Below are positions 9,154 through 18,476 of a DNA stretch of 64,000 nucleotides, in pieces. Made by a program: the position numbers and the translations under genes. Under the pieces are notes generated by a model that had not been told where the DNA came from, ran no database searches, and saw only the letters and a list, made by a program, of their open reading frames with translations. This stretch comes from Paraburkholderia sp. (lineage in GTDB: Bacteria; Pseudomonadota; Gammaproteobacteria; Burkholderiales; Burkholderiaceae), in the NCBI GenBank assembly GCA_004322045.1, contig SCRN01000043.1, positions 248,001-312,000 on the forward strand. The letters run 5' to 3'. Each line of letters opens with the position of its first letter. The stretch's first letter is position 1.

Positions 9154-9567
9154 TCAGCTCAAGTTGGCGTCGATTTCGCGAATGCGCTCGACCGCTGCGC
9201 TTGGCTCGAAATCGTCGAATTCGTACAGCGGGCGCACCTCGATTTCGCCTTCGGCCATTTCGCCGAATGGCGCCGGGAAGCGCCGCGCCCATTCGAGCGC
9301 CTCTTCGCGCGAGCGCACTTGGATCAGCGTATAGCCGGCGATGAGTTCCTTGGTTTCCGCGAATGGCCCGTCGACGACGGTTCGCTTGCCGTCCGCATAG
9401 CGCACGCGCCAGCCTTTAGAGCTGGGCTGCAGCCCGTTTGCATCGAGCAGGACCCCCGCTTTTGCGAGTTCCTCGTGATAGGTCGCCATCGCCGCCATCA
9501 GTTTTTCCTCGGGCATGGCACCCGATTCGCTTTGCCCGTTGGCCCGTACCATGATCATGAATCGCAT
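9154..9567 (-). CDS. YCII-related DGPF protein
   Basis: A 137-residue small protein starting MRFMIMVRANGQSE, with a good GAGGAG ribosome-binding site. The diagnostic VVDGPFAETKELIAGY segment (DGPF motif) lies mid-protein. These ferredoxin-like-fold proteins have no established activity; they regularly accompany ECF42 sigma factors. The stop is 3 bp before the sigma-factor start, so both are on one transcript. A candidate ECF42 promoter lies 52 bp upstream of the start. Confidence 0.88.
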   Translation of the reverse strand: MRFMIMVRANGQSESGAMPEEKLMAAMATYHEELAKAGVLLDANGLQPSSKGWRVRYADGKRTVVDGPFAETKELIAGYTLIQVRSREEALEWARRFPAPFGEMAEGEIEVRPLYEFDDFEPSAAVERIREIDANLS

Positions 9568-9618
9568 CGTTGCGCTCCTCGAAGTTGACGGAGACCGCTT
9601 ATCGGCTCCTGACTTTAC

Positions 9619-9645
9619 GACGAACGGGGCGGGCACAAATCGACA
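9619..9645 (-). promoter_or_regulatory. Candidate ECF42-dependent promoter
   Basis: On the minus strand TGTCGA (9645-9640) is followed after 17 bp by CGTC (9622-9619). TGTCGA and CG(A/T)C are the -35/-10 elements I recall for ECF42 sigma factors. Predicted transcription starts near 9612, about 45 nt before the DGPF gene at 9567. This suggests autoregulation of the DGPF-sigma pair. The motif is from memory. Confidence 0.5.
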
Positions 9646-9729
9646 TCGGTTCGGCGAAATGCTGGAAATCGCGGAAATCCCGGAAATGGTCGAAGTGGCC
9701 GATGCCTCGGTTGGCGAACGCCTCGAGCC

Positions 9730-10083
9730 TCATTCGTAGCAGGGCGCGAGCCGTCTGACTTCGACCGTGCACCACTGGGCCGCTGGGCATTCGGCGGCGA
9801 TCGCGAGCGCGTCTTCTTCGCGCTCGCAGTTGAGCAGATAGAAGCCGCCGACCATTTCCTTGGCCTCGGCGAACGGACCATCGATGAAGCGGCGCTCGCC
9901 GTCGCGCACCTCCACCCTTACGGCCTCCTGCGTCGAGGCGAGCGACTGCGCCGCGACGAGCACGCCGCGTTCTTTCAACGTTTCGCCAAAGCGGATCATC
10001 GTGTCGTAAGCGGCATGCGAGGCCTCGGACGTGCGTTCGGCGCGCTGGCCGATCGGCTCCATGATCAACAGCAGATAAGACAT
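9730..10083 (-). CDS. YCII-related DGPF protein (second copy)
   Basis: A 117-residue protein starting MSYLLLIMEPIGQRAE and carrying FIDGPFAEAKEMVGGFY, the DGPF motif. It is a diverged paralogue of the protein encoded at 9154-9567, and ends 162 bp upstream of that gene. The start at 10083 was chosen over a longer frame to 10239, which would run through the GGGCGAA tandem repeat and give low-complexity residues (repeated PSPFALR). No TGTCGA element is seen upstream, so it may have its own promoter or be expressed separately. Confidence 0.88.
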   Translation of the reverse strand: MSYLLLIMEPIGQRAERTSEASHAAYDTMIRFGETLKERGVLVAAQSLASTQEAVRVEVRDGERRFIDGPFAEAKEMVGGFYLLNCEREEDALAIAAECPAAQWCTVEVRRLAPCYE

Positions 10084-10171
10084 GGCCAACTCCGAAAAAA
10101 ATCGCGCCGGGCGGCGCTGCATTCGCCCTGAAGGATAGTGCAGCCGCGCCGGCGCCGCTACGAAGTGCGCA

Positions 10172-10213
10172 GGGCGAAGGGCGAAGGGCGAAGGGCGAAG
10201 GGCGAAGGGCGAA
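10172..10213. repeat. Heptanucleotide tandem repeat, 6 x GGGCGAA
   Basis: Six perfect head-to-tail copies of GGGCGAA occupy 42 bp, followed by a partial unit. The array lies 88 bp upstream of the first DGPF gene and 63 bp downstream of the DUF4410 gene stop, in the leader/promoter zone of the sigma-factor cassette. Such arrays can change copy number by slippage. Confidence 0.95.
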
Positions 10214-10276
10214 GGTGACGGCGGATAAGCGATGGTCAATGCGGGCCTTCCTGCTCTCGCAGGCGTTCGGCGGCCG

Positions 10277-11053
10277 TCAGGGCGCGATCGAGCGGGCGTC
10301 GGCCTGACGCAGCGCGGTCATATTGCCGACGAATGCATCGACGATCTGCTGGGCGAGCGCGGCGATGGCCGTATTCCGGTCGGCGCGCTCGAACGAGAGC
10401 TTGGCCGGCACGACATACGGACGCCATTGGCTCTGAGCGCTCTGCTCGCCGCTGGCGCCGAGCGGCGCGCCAAGCACGGCGAACGGTGTATCGGCGCTGT
10501 GTTCGAGATCGGCGACGGTGATGGAAACCTCTGCGCCCGCCGCTTCCCGGCCGGCCTCGGGCTCGGCGCTCTCGGAGGCGGCTGCCGTTGCGTCGCTTTG
10601 CAGATGGAAGACGCCGCCGATGAGCCATCCCATCACGGGCAGCGGCTCTCCCGGCGCGAGGTAGCGCGTGGCCACGCCCGCATGGTTGAGCCGCTGGACG
10701 ACGGCTTGGGCGACGAGCCCCGCGTCCCGGCCGGCCGCGTGTGCATGCAACGCCGCGCGCAGCCGGGAGAGCAGTCCCGAAGGCTCGGCGCCCGCTGGGG
10801 CGGCGATGAAGTGAGTGACGTAGACGGCGCCCGGCACCGCGACGATGGGCGGGGGGCCGGAGCGCGGCGCGGCGATCGGCGCGGTGGACGTTGCCGTTGC
10901 CGGTTCGGATGTGACGTTCACCTGCGTGACGAGCATCGGTGCGACCGAAATGGAGGCGTGAACCTCGGAATCGGGCGCTGCGGATTGTGCAAAGACGGCG
11001 CTAGCTGCCGTCCCGATCATGAAAGCCGCCACCGCGCGGCCGAGATTTCGCAT
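10277..11053 (-). CDS. DUF4410-like exported protein
   Basis: A 258-residue protein with a clear signal peptide, MRNLGRAVAAFMIGTAASA with cleavage near VFAQ-SA. The mature part has a Pro/Ala-rich linker (about 25-65), then a domain with VYVTHFIAAPAG, VAQAVVQRLNHAGVATRYL and GWLIGGVFHLQ. That pattern (export, two-nucleotide-style beta strands and a YVVPAKLSFERADRN tail) resembles DUF4410 proteins of Gram-negative bacteria, which are often lipoprotein-like and of unknown function. There is no lipobox cysteine, so a periplasmic location is likely. Start 11053 is chosen for the signal peptide. Confidence 0.6.
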   Translation of the reverse strand: MRNLGRAVAAFMIGTAASAVFAQSAAPDSEVHASISVAPMLVTQVNVTSEPATATSTAPIAAPRSGPPPIVAVPGAVYVTHFIAAPAGAEPSGLLSRLRAALHAHAAGRDAGLVAQAVVQRLNHAGVATRYLAPGEPLPVMGWLIGGVFHLQSDATAAASESAEPEAGREAAGAEVSITVADLEHSADTPFAVLGAPLGASGEQSAQSQWRPYVVPAKLSFERADRNTAIAALAQQIVDAFVGNMTALRQADARSIAP

Positions 11054-11300
11054 GACTACCCCGTATTGCGTGAATCGACTTGTGACTTCTCGTAGAGCAC
11101 TTGTGTTGTGTTCGATGCCGAGCGGTGCTCGCGGGCCCCGGGTAGGTGTGTCCTTGCCATCGCAAGGATTTGCAACGGGGCCACGGGCACGAAGACGCTG
11201 CGCCAAGCGCCGTTCAGAGCGGAACCGTGCGCTAGGTTACGGCGGCCGTGTGACAAGCGTCAACGGGCCGCCGTTCGTCACGAACGCCCTGCGCGCCACG

Positions 11301-12884
11301 TCATTGCACGGAGACTGCCCCGAAGTTTTGCCGGCCGAACGCGCTGACCTTATAGCCGGCCACTGTGCTGCGGGTGATGGCGCTCGCCGTGGGGTAGCCG
11401 AGGGGGATCCAAAGCGCTTGATCGTGAATGATTTTCTGCGCCGCTTCGTAGTCCGTGGCGCGCGCCGCTTGATCCGTCTTCGATCTGGCGTCGGCGATCA
11501 GCTTGTCGAGCTTGTCGTCGCAATAGCGGGCGAAGTTGATGCCCGATTTGACGCCGTTGCAACTGAATAGCGGCGTGAGGTAGTTGTCGGGATCGCCGTT
11601 GTCGCCGGCCCAGCCCATGAACAGCATGTCGTGCTCGCCTTGCTTGGCTTGTTTGATGAGTTCGCCCCATTCGATGATTTTGACCTCGGCCTTCACGCCG
11701 ATCTTGGCCAGATCCGCTTGCAGCAATTCCGCGCCGACTTTGGGCTTCGGATTGAGCACGCTGCCTTGCGGGCGCACCCAAATCGTCGTCGAGAAGCCGT
11801 TCGGATATCCGGCTTGCGCGAGCAGCGCTTTGGCTTTGGCCGGGTCGTAAGGATAGGCGGCGACCGCCTTGTCGTAGCTCCACGTATTGGACGGATACGG
11901 ATTGACTGCCGGCGCCGCCGTGTTGTCAAAGACGACCTTCAGATAGTTGGCGCGATCGAACGCCATGTTGATGGCCTGACGCACGCGCTCGTCGTCGAGC
12001 GGCTTGTGCTGCGTGTTCAGGGCGACGAACGCCGTCATGAAGGCGGGTGTCTGCACGACAGCGAGCGACTTGTTGTCCTTCGCTTGCGCGACGTCGCTCG
12101 GCTTGGGCGACAGCGCGATCTGGCATTCGTTGGCCTTGACCTTTTGCATGCGGACCGACGGATCGGGCGTAATCGCATAGATGAGCCGATCGGCCTTCGG
12201 CTTGGGTCCCCAGTAGGTGGGATTGGCGTCGTAGCGAATCACGGCGTCCTTGGTGTAGCTCTTCAGGACGAAGGGGCCGGTGCCGATGGGCTTGGCGTTC
12301 AGATCGGTTTGCGTGCCGGCCTTGAGCAACTGATCGGCGTACTGGGCCGAATAGATCGAAGCGAATCCCATCGTCAGCATGGGCAGGAAGGTGGCGTTCG
12401 GCTCGTTCAGATCGAATTGCACCGTGCGCTCGTCGAGTTTCTTGACCGCTTTGACGAGCTTGACGAGCCCCATCGATTGCGCGTGTGGGAAACCGTTGGG
12501 GCCTGCCACCTTGTGCCAGGGGTTGGCCGCGTCGAGCATGCGATCGAACGTGAAGACGACGTCGTCGGCATCGAGCGGCCGCGTCGGCTTGAAATAATCG
12601 GTGCTTTGGAACGCCACGTTCGGACGCAGATGGAACGTGTAGGAGAGACCGTCGCCGCTCACTTCCCACTTCTCGGCCAACGACGGCACGACTTTTTTGG
12701 TCGCCTCGTCATAATCGACGAGCGTGTTGAAGATCACATCGGCCGAGGCATTCGTCGTGACGAGCGAATTGAATTGAACGACGTCGAAGCCATCGGGGCT
12801 CGCCTCGGTGCAAACGGTGAGCGGCGTGGCGAGCGCGAGGGCGGGCAAAACGGCGAGCGTGGCGGCGAGCAGTTTGACGCGCAT
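11301..12884 (-). CDS. ABC transporter periplasmic peptide-binding protein (SBP family 5)
   Basis: A 527-residue protein with signal peptide MRVKLLAATLAVLPALALA and mature start near TPLTVCTEASPDGFD. It has the family-5 binding-protein layout of DppA/OppA: SLAEKWEVSGDGLSYTFHLR, DDVVFTFDRM, NPTYWGPKPKAD and AINMAFDRANYL. Nearest type is the dipeptide-binding DppA. The cognate permease and ATPase genes are not next to it, so it may serve a transporter encoded elsewhere. TTGGAG supplies a ribosome-binding site. Ligand (dipeptides, haem or glutathione-like peptides) is not determinable. Confidence 0.9.
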   Translation of the reverse strand: MRVKLLAATLAVLPALALATPLTVCTEASPDGFDVVQFNSLVTTNASADVIFNTLVDYDEATKKVVPSLAEKWEVSGDGLSYTFHLRPNVAFQSTDYFKPTRPLDADDVVFTFDRMLDAANPWHKVAGPNGFPHAQSMGLVKLVKAVKKLDERTVQFDLNEPNATFLPMLTMGFASIYSAQYADQLLKAGTQTDLNAKPIGTGPFVLKSYTKDAVIRYDANPTYWGPKPKADRLIYAITPDPSVRMQKVKANECQIALSPKPSDVAQAKDNKSLAVVQTPAFMTAFVALNTQHKPLDDERVRQAINMAFDRANYLKVVFDNTAAPAVNPYPSNTWSYDKAVAAYPYDPAKAKALLAQAGYPNGFSTTIWVRPQGSVLNPKPKVGAELLQADLAKIGVKAEVKIIEWGELIKQAKQGEHDMLFMGWAGDNGDPDNYLTPLFSCNGVKSGINFARYCDDKLDKLIADARSKTDQAARATDYEAAQKIIHDQALWIPLGYPTASAITRSTVAGYKVSAFGRQNFGAVSVQ

Positions 12885-13104
12885 GGAAACTCCAAGTGGG
12901 TCGAGGGACGGCCGGAAATAGTGGATGCGGCTAGATCGAGCCAATGAGCTTAGCCGAAGCGCGCGGTGTCGACAACGATGGGTCCGTTATAGGGATATGG
13001 GTTCTCGCGAGCGAACGTCGATCGTTTGGCGATGGGCTGAGCCGATGAGCCGATGAGCGACGCATCGTGAGTCGGCTCAACAGCAGGTCCATCATGCGCG
13101 ATCT

Positions 13105-13926
13105 CTAGACGCCGCGTGTTGCCGCCTCGGCTAGTCCGCGCAAGTAATCGACGCCCTCGATTGCGGGTGAGCCGTACCAGGAGGTCAATTCACCGTCGAT
13201 GAGTTGCACGGTCTTGCCGGCGAGCCGTGCGTCGGCGGCCAGTTCGTCACGATGCTTCGCGGTGAAGCGGTAGGGCTCGGATGAGAGCAGGATGCGCTCG
13301 ACGCTGGCCAAGGCCGGGTCGTCGAAGTCGAACGCGGGGTAGCGGTTGCCACCCGTCAAGCCGCCTTCGACGTCGGGCCAAGTGTGCCAGTTGACGAGGC
13401 GCAGCATCGACGAAATGTAGGTATCGCGCGCGATGGTCATCCACGGATCGCGCCAGATGACGTAGAGCACGCGCCGCTCGGGCCAGGGCTCGCGTGCTAT
13501 GGCGTGAAGCCGTGAGGACAGCGCCTGGCCGAGGCTTTGCGCTGCCTGCTCGCGGTTGAAGATTGCGCCGAGGAGGGCGTAGAGCGACAGGTTATCGTGC
13601 GCAGTGAGGGGATGCGTGACGATGACATTCGGAACGAACTCGGCGAGCGCGTCGATCGTGGGCTTTTCGTTTTCGTCGATGTTGACGATGACGTGTGTCG
13701 GCGCAAGTGCGCGCACGGCATCGAGTTTGACCGCCTTGGTGCCGCCCACCTTGGGAACGGCACGCACGGCTTCGCGCGGATGCACGCAAAACCCCGTGCG
13801 GCCCACGATGCGCTCGCCTAGCTCCAATGCGAATAAGAGCTCGGTGATGCTGGGGACAAGGGAGACGATGCGGGCGTTGTTGCTCGCGGGCAGATGTTCG
13901 ACTCCGGCGGCATCGATTCGGCTCAT
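13105..13926 (-). CDS. BtuF/TroA-like helical-backbone metal-receptor protein without signal peptide
   Basis: A 273-residue protein with the cobalamin/Fe-siderophore-binding fold: RIVSLVPSITELLFALELGERIVG near the N-terminus, VGGTKAVKLDAVRALAPTHVIVN, a long backbone helix, and a C-terminal lobe with ILLSSEPYRFTAKH. These match cobalamin-binding domain proteins. Unlike periplasmic BtuF, no signal peptide is visible from the ATG at 13926; the longer frame to 13986 adds only Arg-rich residues overlapping the SDR gene. It follows the SDR gene by 22 bp. It may be cytoplasmic and not a transport component. The hairpin TGAGCCGA/TCGGCTCA at 13038-13079 lies beyond its stop. Confidence 0.75.
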   Translation of the reverse strand: MSRIDAAGVEHLPASNNARIVSLVPSITELLFALELGERIVGRTGFCVHPREAVRAVPKVGGTKAVKLDAVRALAPTHVIVNIDENEKPTIDALAEFVPNVIVTHPLTAHDNLSLYALLGAIFNREQAAQSLGQALSSRLHAIAREPWPERRVLYVIWRDPWMTIARDTYISSMLRLVNWHTWPDVEGGLTGGNRYPAFDFDDPALASVERILLSSEPYRFTAKHRDELAADARLAGKTVQLIDGELTSWYGSPAIEGVDYLRGLAEAATRGV

Positions 13927-13948
13927 GAGGGTGGCTTGCGCGCTCCTC

Positions 13949-14719
13949 CTATCCCACCGCCCGCGGCTTACGCGGCGCCTTTTCAAAGACCCAATCGTAC
14001 ATCCAGCGCGGCAAGCACCGGAGCAGCATCCCGACGATCCTCATTGGCCAAGGGAAGACGGCGAATCGCCGCTTCCGAGCGATCGCGCCCGCAGCCTTGC
14101 GGGCAAAGCGCGACGCATCCATCAAAAACGGCATCGGGTAGGGGTTGTGCGCCGTCATTGGCGTGCGGATATAGCCGGGCGCGATCGTCACGACGGCCAC
14201 GCCGAACGGGCGCATTTCGACCCGCAGCGATTCGAGGTACGTCAGTGCCGCCGCCTTCGAAGCGCTATACGCGCCGGAGCCCGGCAACCCGCGCACGCCG
14301 GCCACGCTCGCGATGCCGACCAACGTGCCGCGTCGCGCTTCGCTCATTGCCTTCGCAAACGGCTCGAACGTCGCAGCCATACCGAAGCAGTTCACGTCCA
14401 TGACTTCGCGAAACGCCGCGAGATCGCCATGTCCGGTAGCAACGCCCTTGCTGATCCCCGCATTGGCGATGACGATGTCCGGCAAGCCGTGCTCGCCGAT
14501 GAATCGCGTCGCCGCATCCGCCAGCGCGGCATCGTCGCGCACGTCCGCCGCGTAGACCGAAATCGATAGATGAGGAAAACGCCGAGCGAACTCGGTCAGC
14601 GCGTCGAAGCGGCGCGCAACCAACCCGAGCGTTGCGCCTTGCCGTGCATATTCCGCGGCCAGTGCGAGGCCGATGCCGCTAGACGCGCCGGTGATGAAAA
14701 CCTTCAACGATGAAGTCAT
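13949..14719 (-). CDS. Short-chain dehydrogenase/reductase
   Basis: A 256-residue SDR oxidoreductase. It has the cofactor motif TGASSGIG (10-17), NAG (86-88), and catalytic Ser138, Tyr151 and Lys155 (YSASK). The C-terminus has a hydrophobic/basic tail (PMRIVGMLLRCLPRWMYDWV) suggesting membrane association. The ATG at 14719 is 16 bp after the dsbA stop, so the two are probably co-transcribed. The substrate is unknown; this SDR beside dsbA is a conserved Burkholderia arrangement. Confidence 0.88.
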   Translation of the reverse strand: MTSSLKVFITGASSGIGLALAAEYARQGATLGLVARRFDALTEFARRFPHLSISVYAADVRDDAALADAATRFIGEHGLPDIVIANAGISKGVATGHGDLAAFREVMDVNCFGMAATFEPFAKAMSEARRGTLVGIASVAGVRGLPGSGAYSASKAAALTYLESLRVEMRPFGVAVVTIAPGYIRTPMTAHNPYPMPFLMDASRFARKAAGAIARKRRFAVFPWPMRIVGMLLRCLPRWMYDWVFEKAPRKPRAVG

Positions 14720-14735
14720 GCCGGCGCGCAGCCGC

Positions 14736-15383
14736 TTACATCTTCTTCGCGCGAATCTGCGAGATGAGGTAATCGAGCACTTGGATGGTGCCCGGCAGAC
14801 TGTCGGTGGCGGCGGGGCCTGTTTCGTACTTGCCTTGCACGGCAATCGTGGGCACGCCGTCGATCTTGTAGTCCTGGATCAGTTGCTTATCGCGGTTCAA
14901 CGACGATTGCGTCGAAAACGAGTTATAAGCGGCCAAGAATTTCTTCGAGTCGACGCCCTTCGTCGCCAGGAATTTGGCTTGAACGTCCGGCGTCAACAGG
15001 TAGTTCTTGTTGACATGGATTTCATGGAAGATATCGGGCGTCAACTGCTGCACGAGGCCCATCGCATCGAGCGCGTGAAGGAGCTTCGAATGCGGAATGA
15101 AATCGTCGCGAAAGGCAACGGGCACCCGCTTGAAGACCACATCGGGCGGCAGCGCCTTGACCCACTTCTCCAAATACGGGTCGAACTCATTGCAGTGCGG
15201 GCAGCCGTACCACATGAATTCGATCACTTCGATCTTGCCGGCCGGGACATCGACGGGCTGCGGCGTCTTCAGGACCGTGTAGTCCTTGCCGGCGACGGGT
15301 GCGGCGGGCGACGCATGTGCAAGGCCAACGCCTACGACGGCCAGACTGACGGAGAACAACAGCGTGCGGATCAGTTTTTTCAT
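14736..15383 (-). CDS. dsbA: Thiol:disulfide interchange protein DsbA
   Basis: A 215-residue periplasmic oxidoreductase that introduces disulfides into exported proteins. Signal peptide MKKLIRTLLFSVSLAVVGVG with cleavage near AHA-SP. The active site is FMWYGCPHC with Cys61 and Cys64, and the cis-proline loop is GVPTIAV. The CPHC dipeptide is typical of DsbA, not DsbC (CGYC) or thioredoxin (CGPC). It lies between the SPOR-domain gene and an SDR on the same strand. DsbB is not in the window. Confidence 0.95.
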   Translation of the reverse strand: MKKLIRTLLFSVSLAVVGVGLAHASPAAPVAGKDYTVLKTPQPVDVPAGKIEVIEFMWYGCPHCNEFDPYLEKWVKALPPDVVFKRVPVAFRDDFIPHSKLLHALDAMGLVQQLTPDIFHEIHVNKNYLLTPDVQAKFLATKGVDSKKFLAAYNSFSTQSSLNRDKQLIQDYKIDGVPTIAVQGKYETGPAATDSLPGTIQVLDYLISQIRAKKM

Positions 15384-15520
15384 GTTGGGTTCAGGTACGT
15401 GAATATGAGGCACCTACTCGACGCGCCGCGGCGCGCGTGTGCGCATCGACGCACTGCCGGTTCAGACCGACGCCGTGCACAGTTGGTTCAGTAGCGCACG
15501 GCGCGGAACTGCATTGGGCG

Positions 15521-16309
15521 TTACTGCTTGGCGAAGCGAATCACAGCCGTGTCGATGCCGGCGTCGGACAAGCGTTGACGCGTCGAATTCATCTCCTCGA
15601 ACTTCGAGAACGGCCCGATGCGAACGCGATAGTACGTCACTCCGCCCGCGTCGCGCTGCGATACCTTCGATTCGAAGCCTTGAAAGGCCAGCCGTGCTCG
15701 CTGTTGCTCCGCGTCGGCGGCGGTTTTATACGCGCCCACTTGCAGGAAGTAGCCCGTATTCGCCTCGGCCGCCGCACCCGGTGCGCCGTTGTTTGCATGC
15801 GGCGCGCTGCCTGCGGCCGGCGGCACGTTGGCCACCTGAGGCGGCTTCTTCTGCTGAGCCGCCGAGTTCGGCTGGCTCTGCGCCTGCTGTTGCTGCTGCT
15901 GTTGCGCGGGCGCGCTGCCGGCCGCGCTCGACGCACCCGACGGCGGCACCTCGACGATTTGCGGCTCTTGCAGCAAACCCGGCGCTTGCGGCTGCGCCGA
16001 CGATTGTCCCGGCGCGGTATTGGGCGGGGCCGGCGTTTGCTGGGCGGCCTGCGGGACGGGCTGGCCCGGGCTCTTGCCTTGCAGCGCCCGGTTCGGATCG
16101 AACTGCTGCTCGACCGTTCCCGCCTCGGATGCCCCGTTCGGCGCGACCTTCGCCACGAACGGCGTGGGCGCGCGCGTGATGTAGAGCGCGACGACGACAG
16201 CGATCGCGAGGCCGACGATCAAGCCCAGCACGACGCCGAGGAACGTTCCCCCGCTTTGCTTCGAGTGCTTGGACGTATTGCGTGGCGAAGTGCGACTCGG
16301 TTTTGCCAT
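15521..16309 (-). CDS. SPOR-domain cell-division protein (FtsN-like)
   Basis: A 262-residue bitopic membrane protein. MAKPSRTSPRNTSKHSKQSG is a basic cytoplasmic start, followed by one transmembrane helix (TFLGVVLGLIVGLAIAVVVA, about 24-45). A low-complexity periplasmic linker follows, rich in Pro, Ala and Gln with a poly-Gln run, and then a C-terminal SPOR domain (about 185-262: YFLQVGAYKTAADAEQQRAR, VTYYRVRIGPF). SPOR domains bind denuded septal peptidoglycan. The position directly after argS and before dsbA is the usual place of the FtsN-like gene in Burkholderiales. Confidence 0.88.
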   Translation of the reverse strand: MAKPSRTSPRNTSKHSKQSGGTFLGVVLGLIVGLAIAVVVALYITRAPTPFVAKVAPNGASEAGTVEQQFDPNRALQGKSPGQPVPQAAQQTPAPPNTAPGQSSAQPQAPGLLQEPQIVEVPPSGASSAAGSAPAQQQQQQQAQSQPNSAAQQKKPPQVANVPPAAGSAPHANNGAPGAAAEANTGYFLQVGAYKTAADAEQQRARLAFQGFESKVSQRDAGGVTYYRVRIGPFSKFEEMNSTRQRLSDAGIDTAVIRFAKQ

Positions 16310-16425
16310 TATCTGAATCACCTGCGAAAGAAACACGGGGGCGGCGCACGCCAAGCGAATGCCGCGCGGCGGCGGCATCGATTATAGCGACGGCGCGTGG
16401 AGCCGCGCGGCGAACGTGCGCGACG

Positions 16426-18201
16426 TTACATCTTGGCCGGCGCCGAAACGCCGATCACCGCGAGACCGTTGGCGAGCGCTTGCCGTGTGGCGGCCAACAA
16501 CGCGATGCGCGCGTCGCGCTCGGCTTGCACATCGACGAGCACGCGCTCGGCATTGTAGAACGAGTGAAATTCGCTCGCGAGTTCGCGCAGGTAGAACGCG
16601 ATCGCGTGCGGCGCGAGCTCCGAGGCCGCGTGCGTGAGCATGTCGGGGTACTCGGCGAGCTTATGCATGAGCGCCATGGCGTGCACGCTCGTGAGGGCCG
16701 ACACATCCATTTGCGGCAAGGCGGCTTCGTCGCCGCCGAAGCGCGTTTTCCATTCGGCGAGAATCGAGCAGATCCGCGCGTGCGCGTACTGCACGTAGTA
16801 GACGGGGTTCTCGTCGTTCTGCTTGAGCGCGAGATCGACGTCGAAGACGAACTCGGTGTCGGCCTTGCGCGAAATCAGGAAGAAACGTACGGCGTCGCGA
16901 CCGCGATGGATCGTCGCTTCGTCGAGCAGATCCGGTGCGGCCTCTTGCCCCGGCTGCGCGCCGCCCGACCATTCGATCAGATCGCGCACGGTCACGTAGC
17001 TGCCGGCGCGCTTGGAAATCTTCACTTCCTGGCCGTCGCGCATGACGGTGACCATCTTGTGCAGCACGTAATCGGGGTAGCCCGCGGGGATGCCCACGCC
17101 GAGCGCTTGCAGCCCCGCGCGCACGCGCGCGATGGTGCCGTGGTGATCGGAGCCCTGCACGTTGATGACCTTCGAAAAGCCGCGTTCCCACTTCGTCACG
17201 TGATAGGCGACGTCGGGCACGAAATACGTGTAGGTGCCGTCGGACTTGCGCATCACGCGGTCTTTGTCGTCGCCGTATTCGGTCGTGCGCAGCCAAAGCG
17301 CGCCCTCTTGCTCGAACGTCTTGCCCGTTGCGATCAGGGCGTCGACCGTCTTGGCGACGCGGCCTTCCGTATAGAGCGACGATTCGAGGTAATAGCGGTC
17401 GAACTTCACGCCGAACGCTTGCAGATCCATATCCTGCTCGTGGCGCAGATAGGCGACGGCGAACTTGCGGATGGCGTCCAGATCGTCGATGTCTCCTTTG
17501 CCTTTGACGGGCTCGCCATCTTTGGCCGCAACGGTCTCGCCGTTCATGTAGTCGCGCGCGATGTCGGCGATGTATTCGCCGTTGTAGGCGGCCTCGGGCC
17601 AGCCGGCGTCGCCCGGCTTCAAACCCTTCGCGCGCGCATGGGTGGAGATCGCCAGATTCTGGATCTGCACGCCCGCGTCGTTGTAGTAGAACTCGCGATG
17701 CACGTCGTAGCCTTGGCTCGCGAGCACGTTCGCGAGTGCATCGCCCAGCGCGGCTTGCCGGCCGTGGCCCAGGTGCAGCGGGCCGGTGGGATTGGCGGAA
17801 ACGAACTCGACCAAGACGCGTTTGCCCGCGGCGTGGTCGGAGCGGCCGAATGCGGCGCCTTCGGCGATGACGGCAGCGACCACCGCCTGCTTCGCTTGCG
17901 GCGTCAGGCGCACGTTGATGAAGCCGGGACCGGCGATCTCGGCCGTCGCGATCAAGTCCTTCGCAGCCGGTTGCGCCAGCAGCGCATCGACGATGCGTTG
18001 AGCGAGCTCGCGCGGGTTCTTCTGCAGCGGTTTGGCCAACTGCATGGCGACGTTGCAGGCGACGTCGCCATGCGCGGCAGCCTTGGGGCGCTCGAGCGCG
18101 ATGGCGGGTACCGCGGCGGCATCGCCGTTTGCTTCGGTGACAACTTGCTTGACGCTGGCGGCGAGCAAGGCTTCGAGACTTTGTTTGTGTGCAGGCAGCA
18201 T
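16426..18201 (-). CDS. argS: Arginyl-tRNA synthetase
   Basis: A 591-residue class I synthetase charging tRNA-Arg. It has the N-terminal ArgS domain (about 1-95), the HIGH-type signature HLGH at 143-146 within [15 protein letters not shown], the KMSKS-like loop [12 protein letters not shown], and an anticodon-binding C-terminal domain ending [13 protein letters not shown] (the usual ArgS C-terminus). Length is normal. It is followed on the same strand, after 116 bp, by the SPOR-domain gene. A 668-codon antisense frame over this gene is not real. Confidence 0.97.
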   Translation of the reverse strand: MLPAHKQSLEALLAASVKQVVTEANGDAAAVPAIALERPKAAAHGDVACNVAMQLAKPLQKNPRELAQRIVDALLAQPAAKDLIATAEIAGPGFINVRLTPQAKQAVVAAVIAEGAAFGRSDHAAGKRVLVEFVSANPTGPLHLGHGRQAALGDALANVLASQGYDVHREFYYNDAGVQIQNLAISTHARAKGLKPGDAGWPEAAYNGEYIADIARDYMNGETVAAKDGEPVKGKGDIDDLDAIRKFAVAYLRHEQDMDLQAFGVKFDRYYLESSLYTEGRVAKTVDALIATGKTFEQEGALWLRTTEYGDDKDRVMRKSDGTYTYFVPDVAYHVTKWERGFSKVINVQGSDHHGTIARVRAGLQALGVGIPAGYPDYVLHKMVTVMRDGQEVKISKRAGSYVTVRDLIEWSGGAQPGQEAAPDLLDEATIHRGRDAVRFFLISRKADTEFVFDVDLALKQNDENPVYYVQYAHARICSILAEWKTRFGGDEAALPQMDVSALTSVHAMALMHKLAEYPDMLTHAASELAPHAIAFYLRELASEFHSFYNAERVLVDVQAERDARIALLAATRQALANGLAVIGVSAPAKM

Positions 18202-18476
18202 GCTGTTTCGATCGGTTCGGCAGTGGCAGTCCGCCGGGCGGACGCGGAAGGTTGGCGCGAGGCGGGAAGGCAGCGCCCGCAGCGATGACGGGCGCGGGCC
18301 GCAAAGGTGCGCGTTTGAGTCTAGGCAGATTTTAGCAGGTGCTAATATGTCTCAATGAGGCGCCCGGCAAGGGTGGCTCGGCTCGCATGCTGCCTGGCGC
18401 GCCGAGTGCGCGCGGCAAGCGATGCGGCGGGGCGCCGTCAGGCGGAAGTAAACAGAACGAACGAAACGGGTCCATC

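Noticed and set aside
13038-13079. Hairpin TGAGCCGA/TCGGCTCA between the TroA-like and peptide-binding genes as a terminator
   Set aside because: The 26-base loop is long and no U-run follows; kept only as a note.
16282-18288. 668-codon open frame antisense to argS
   Set aside because: Shadow of the GC-rich codon pattern; argS on the other strand has all class I synthetase motifs.
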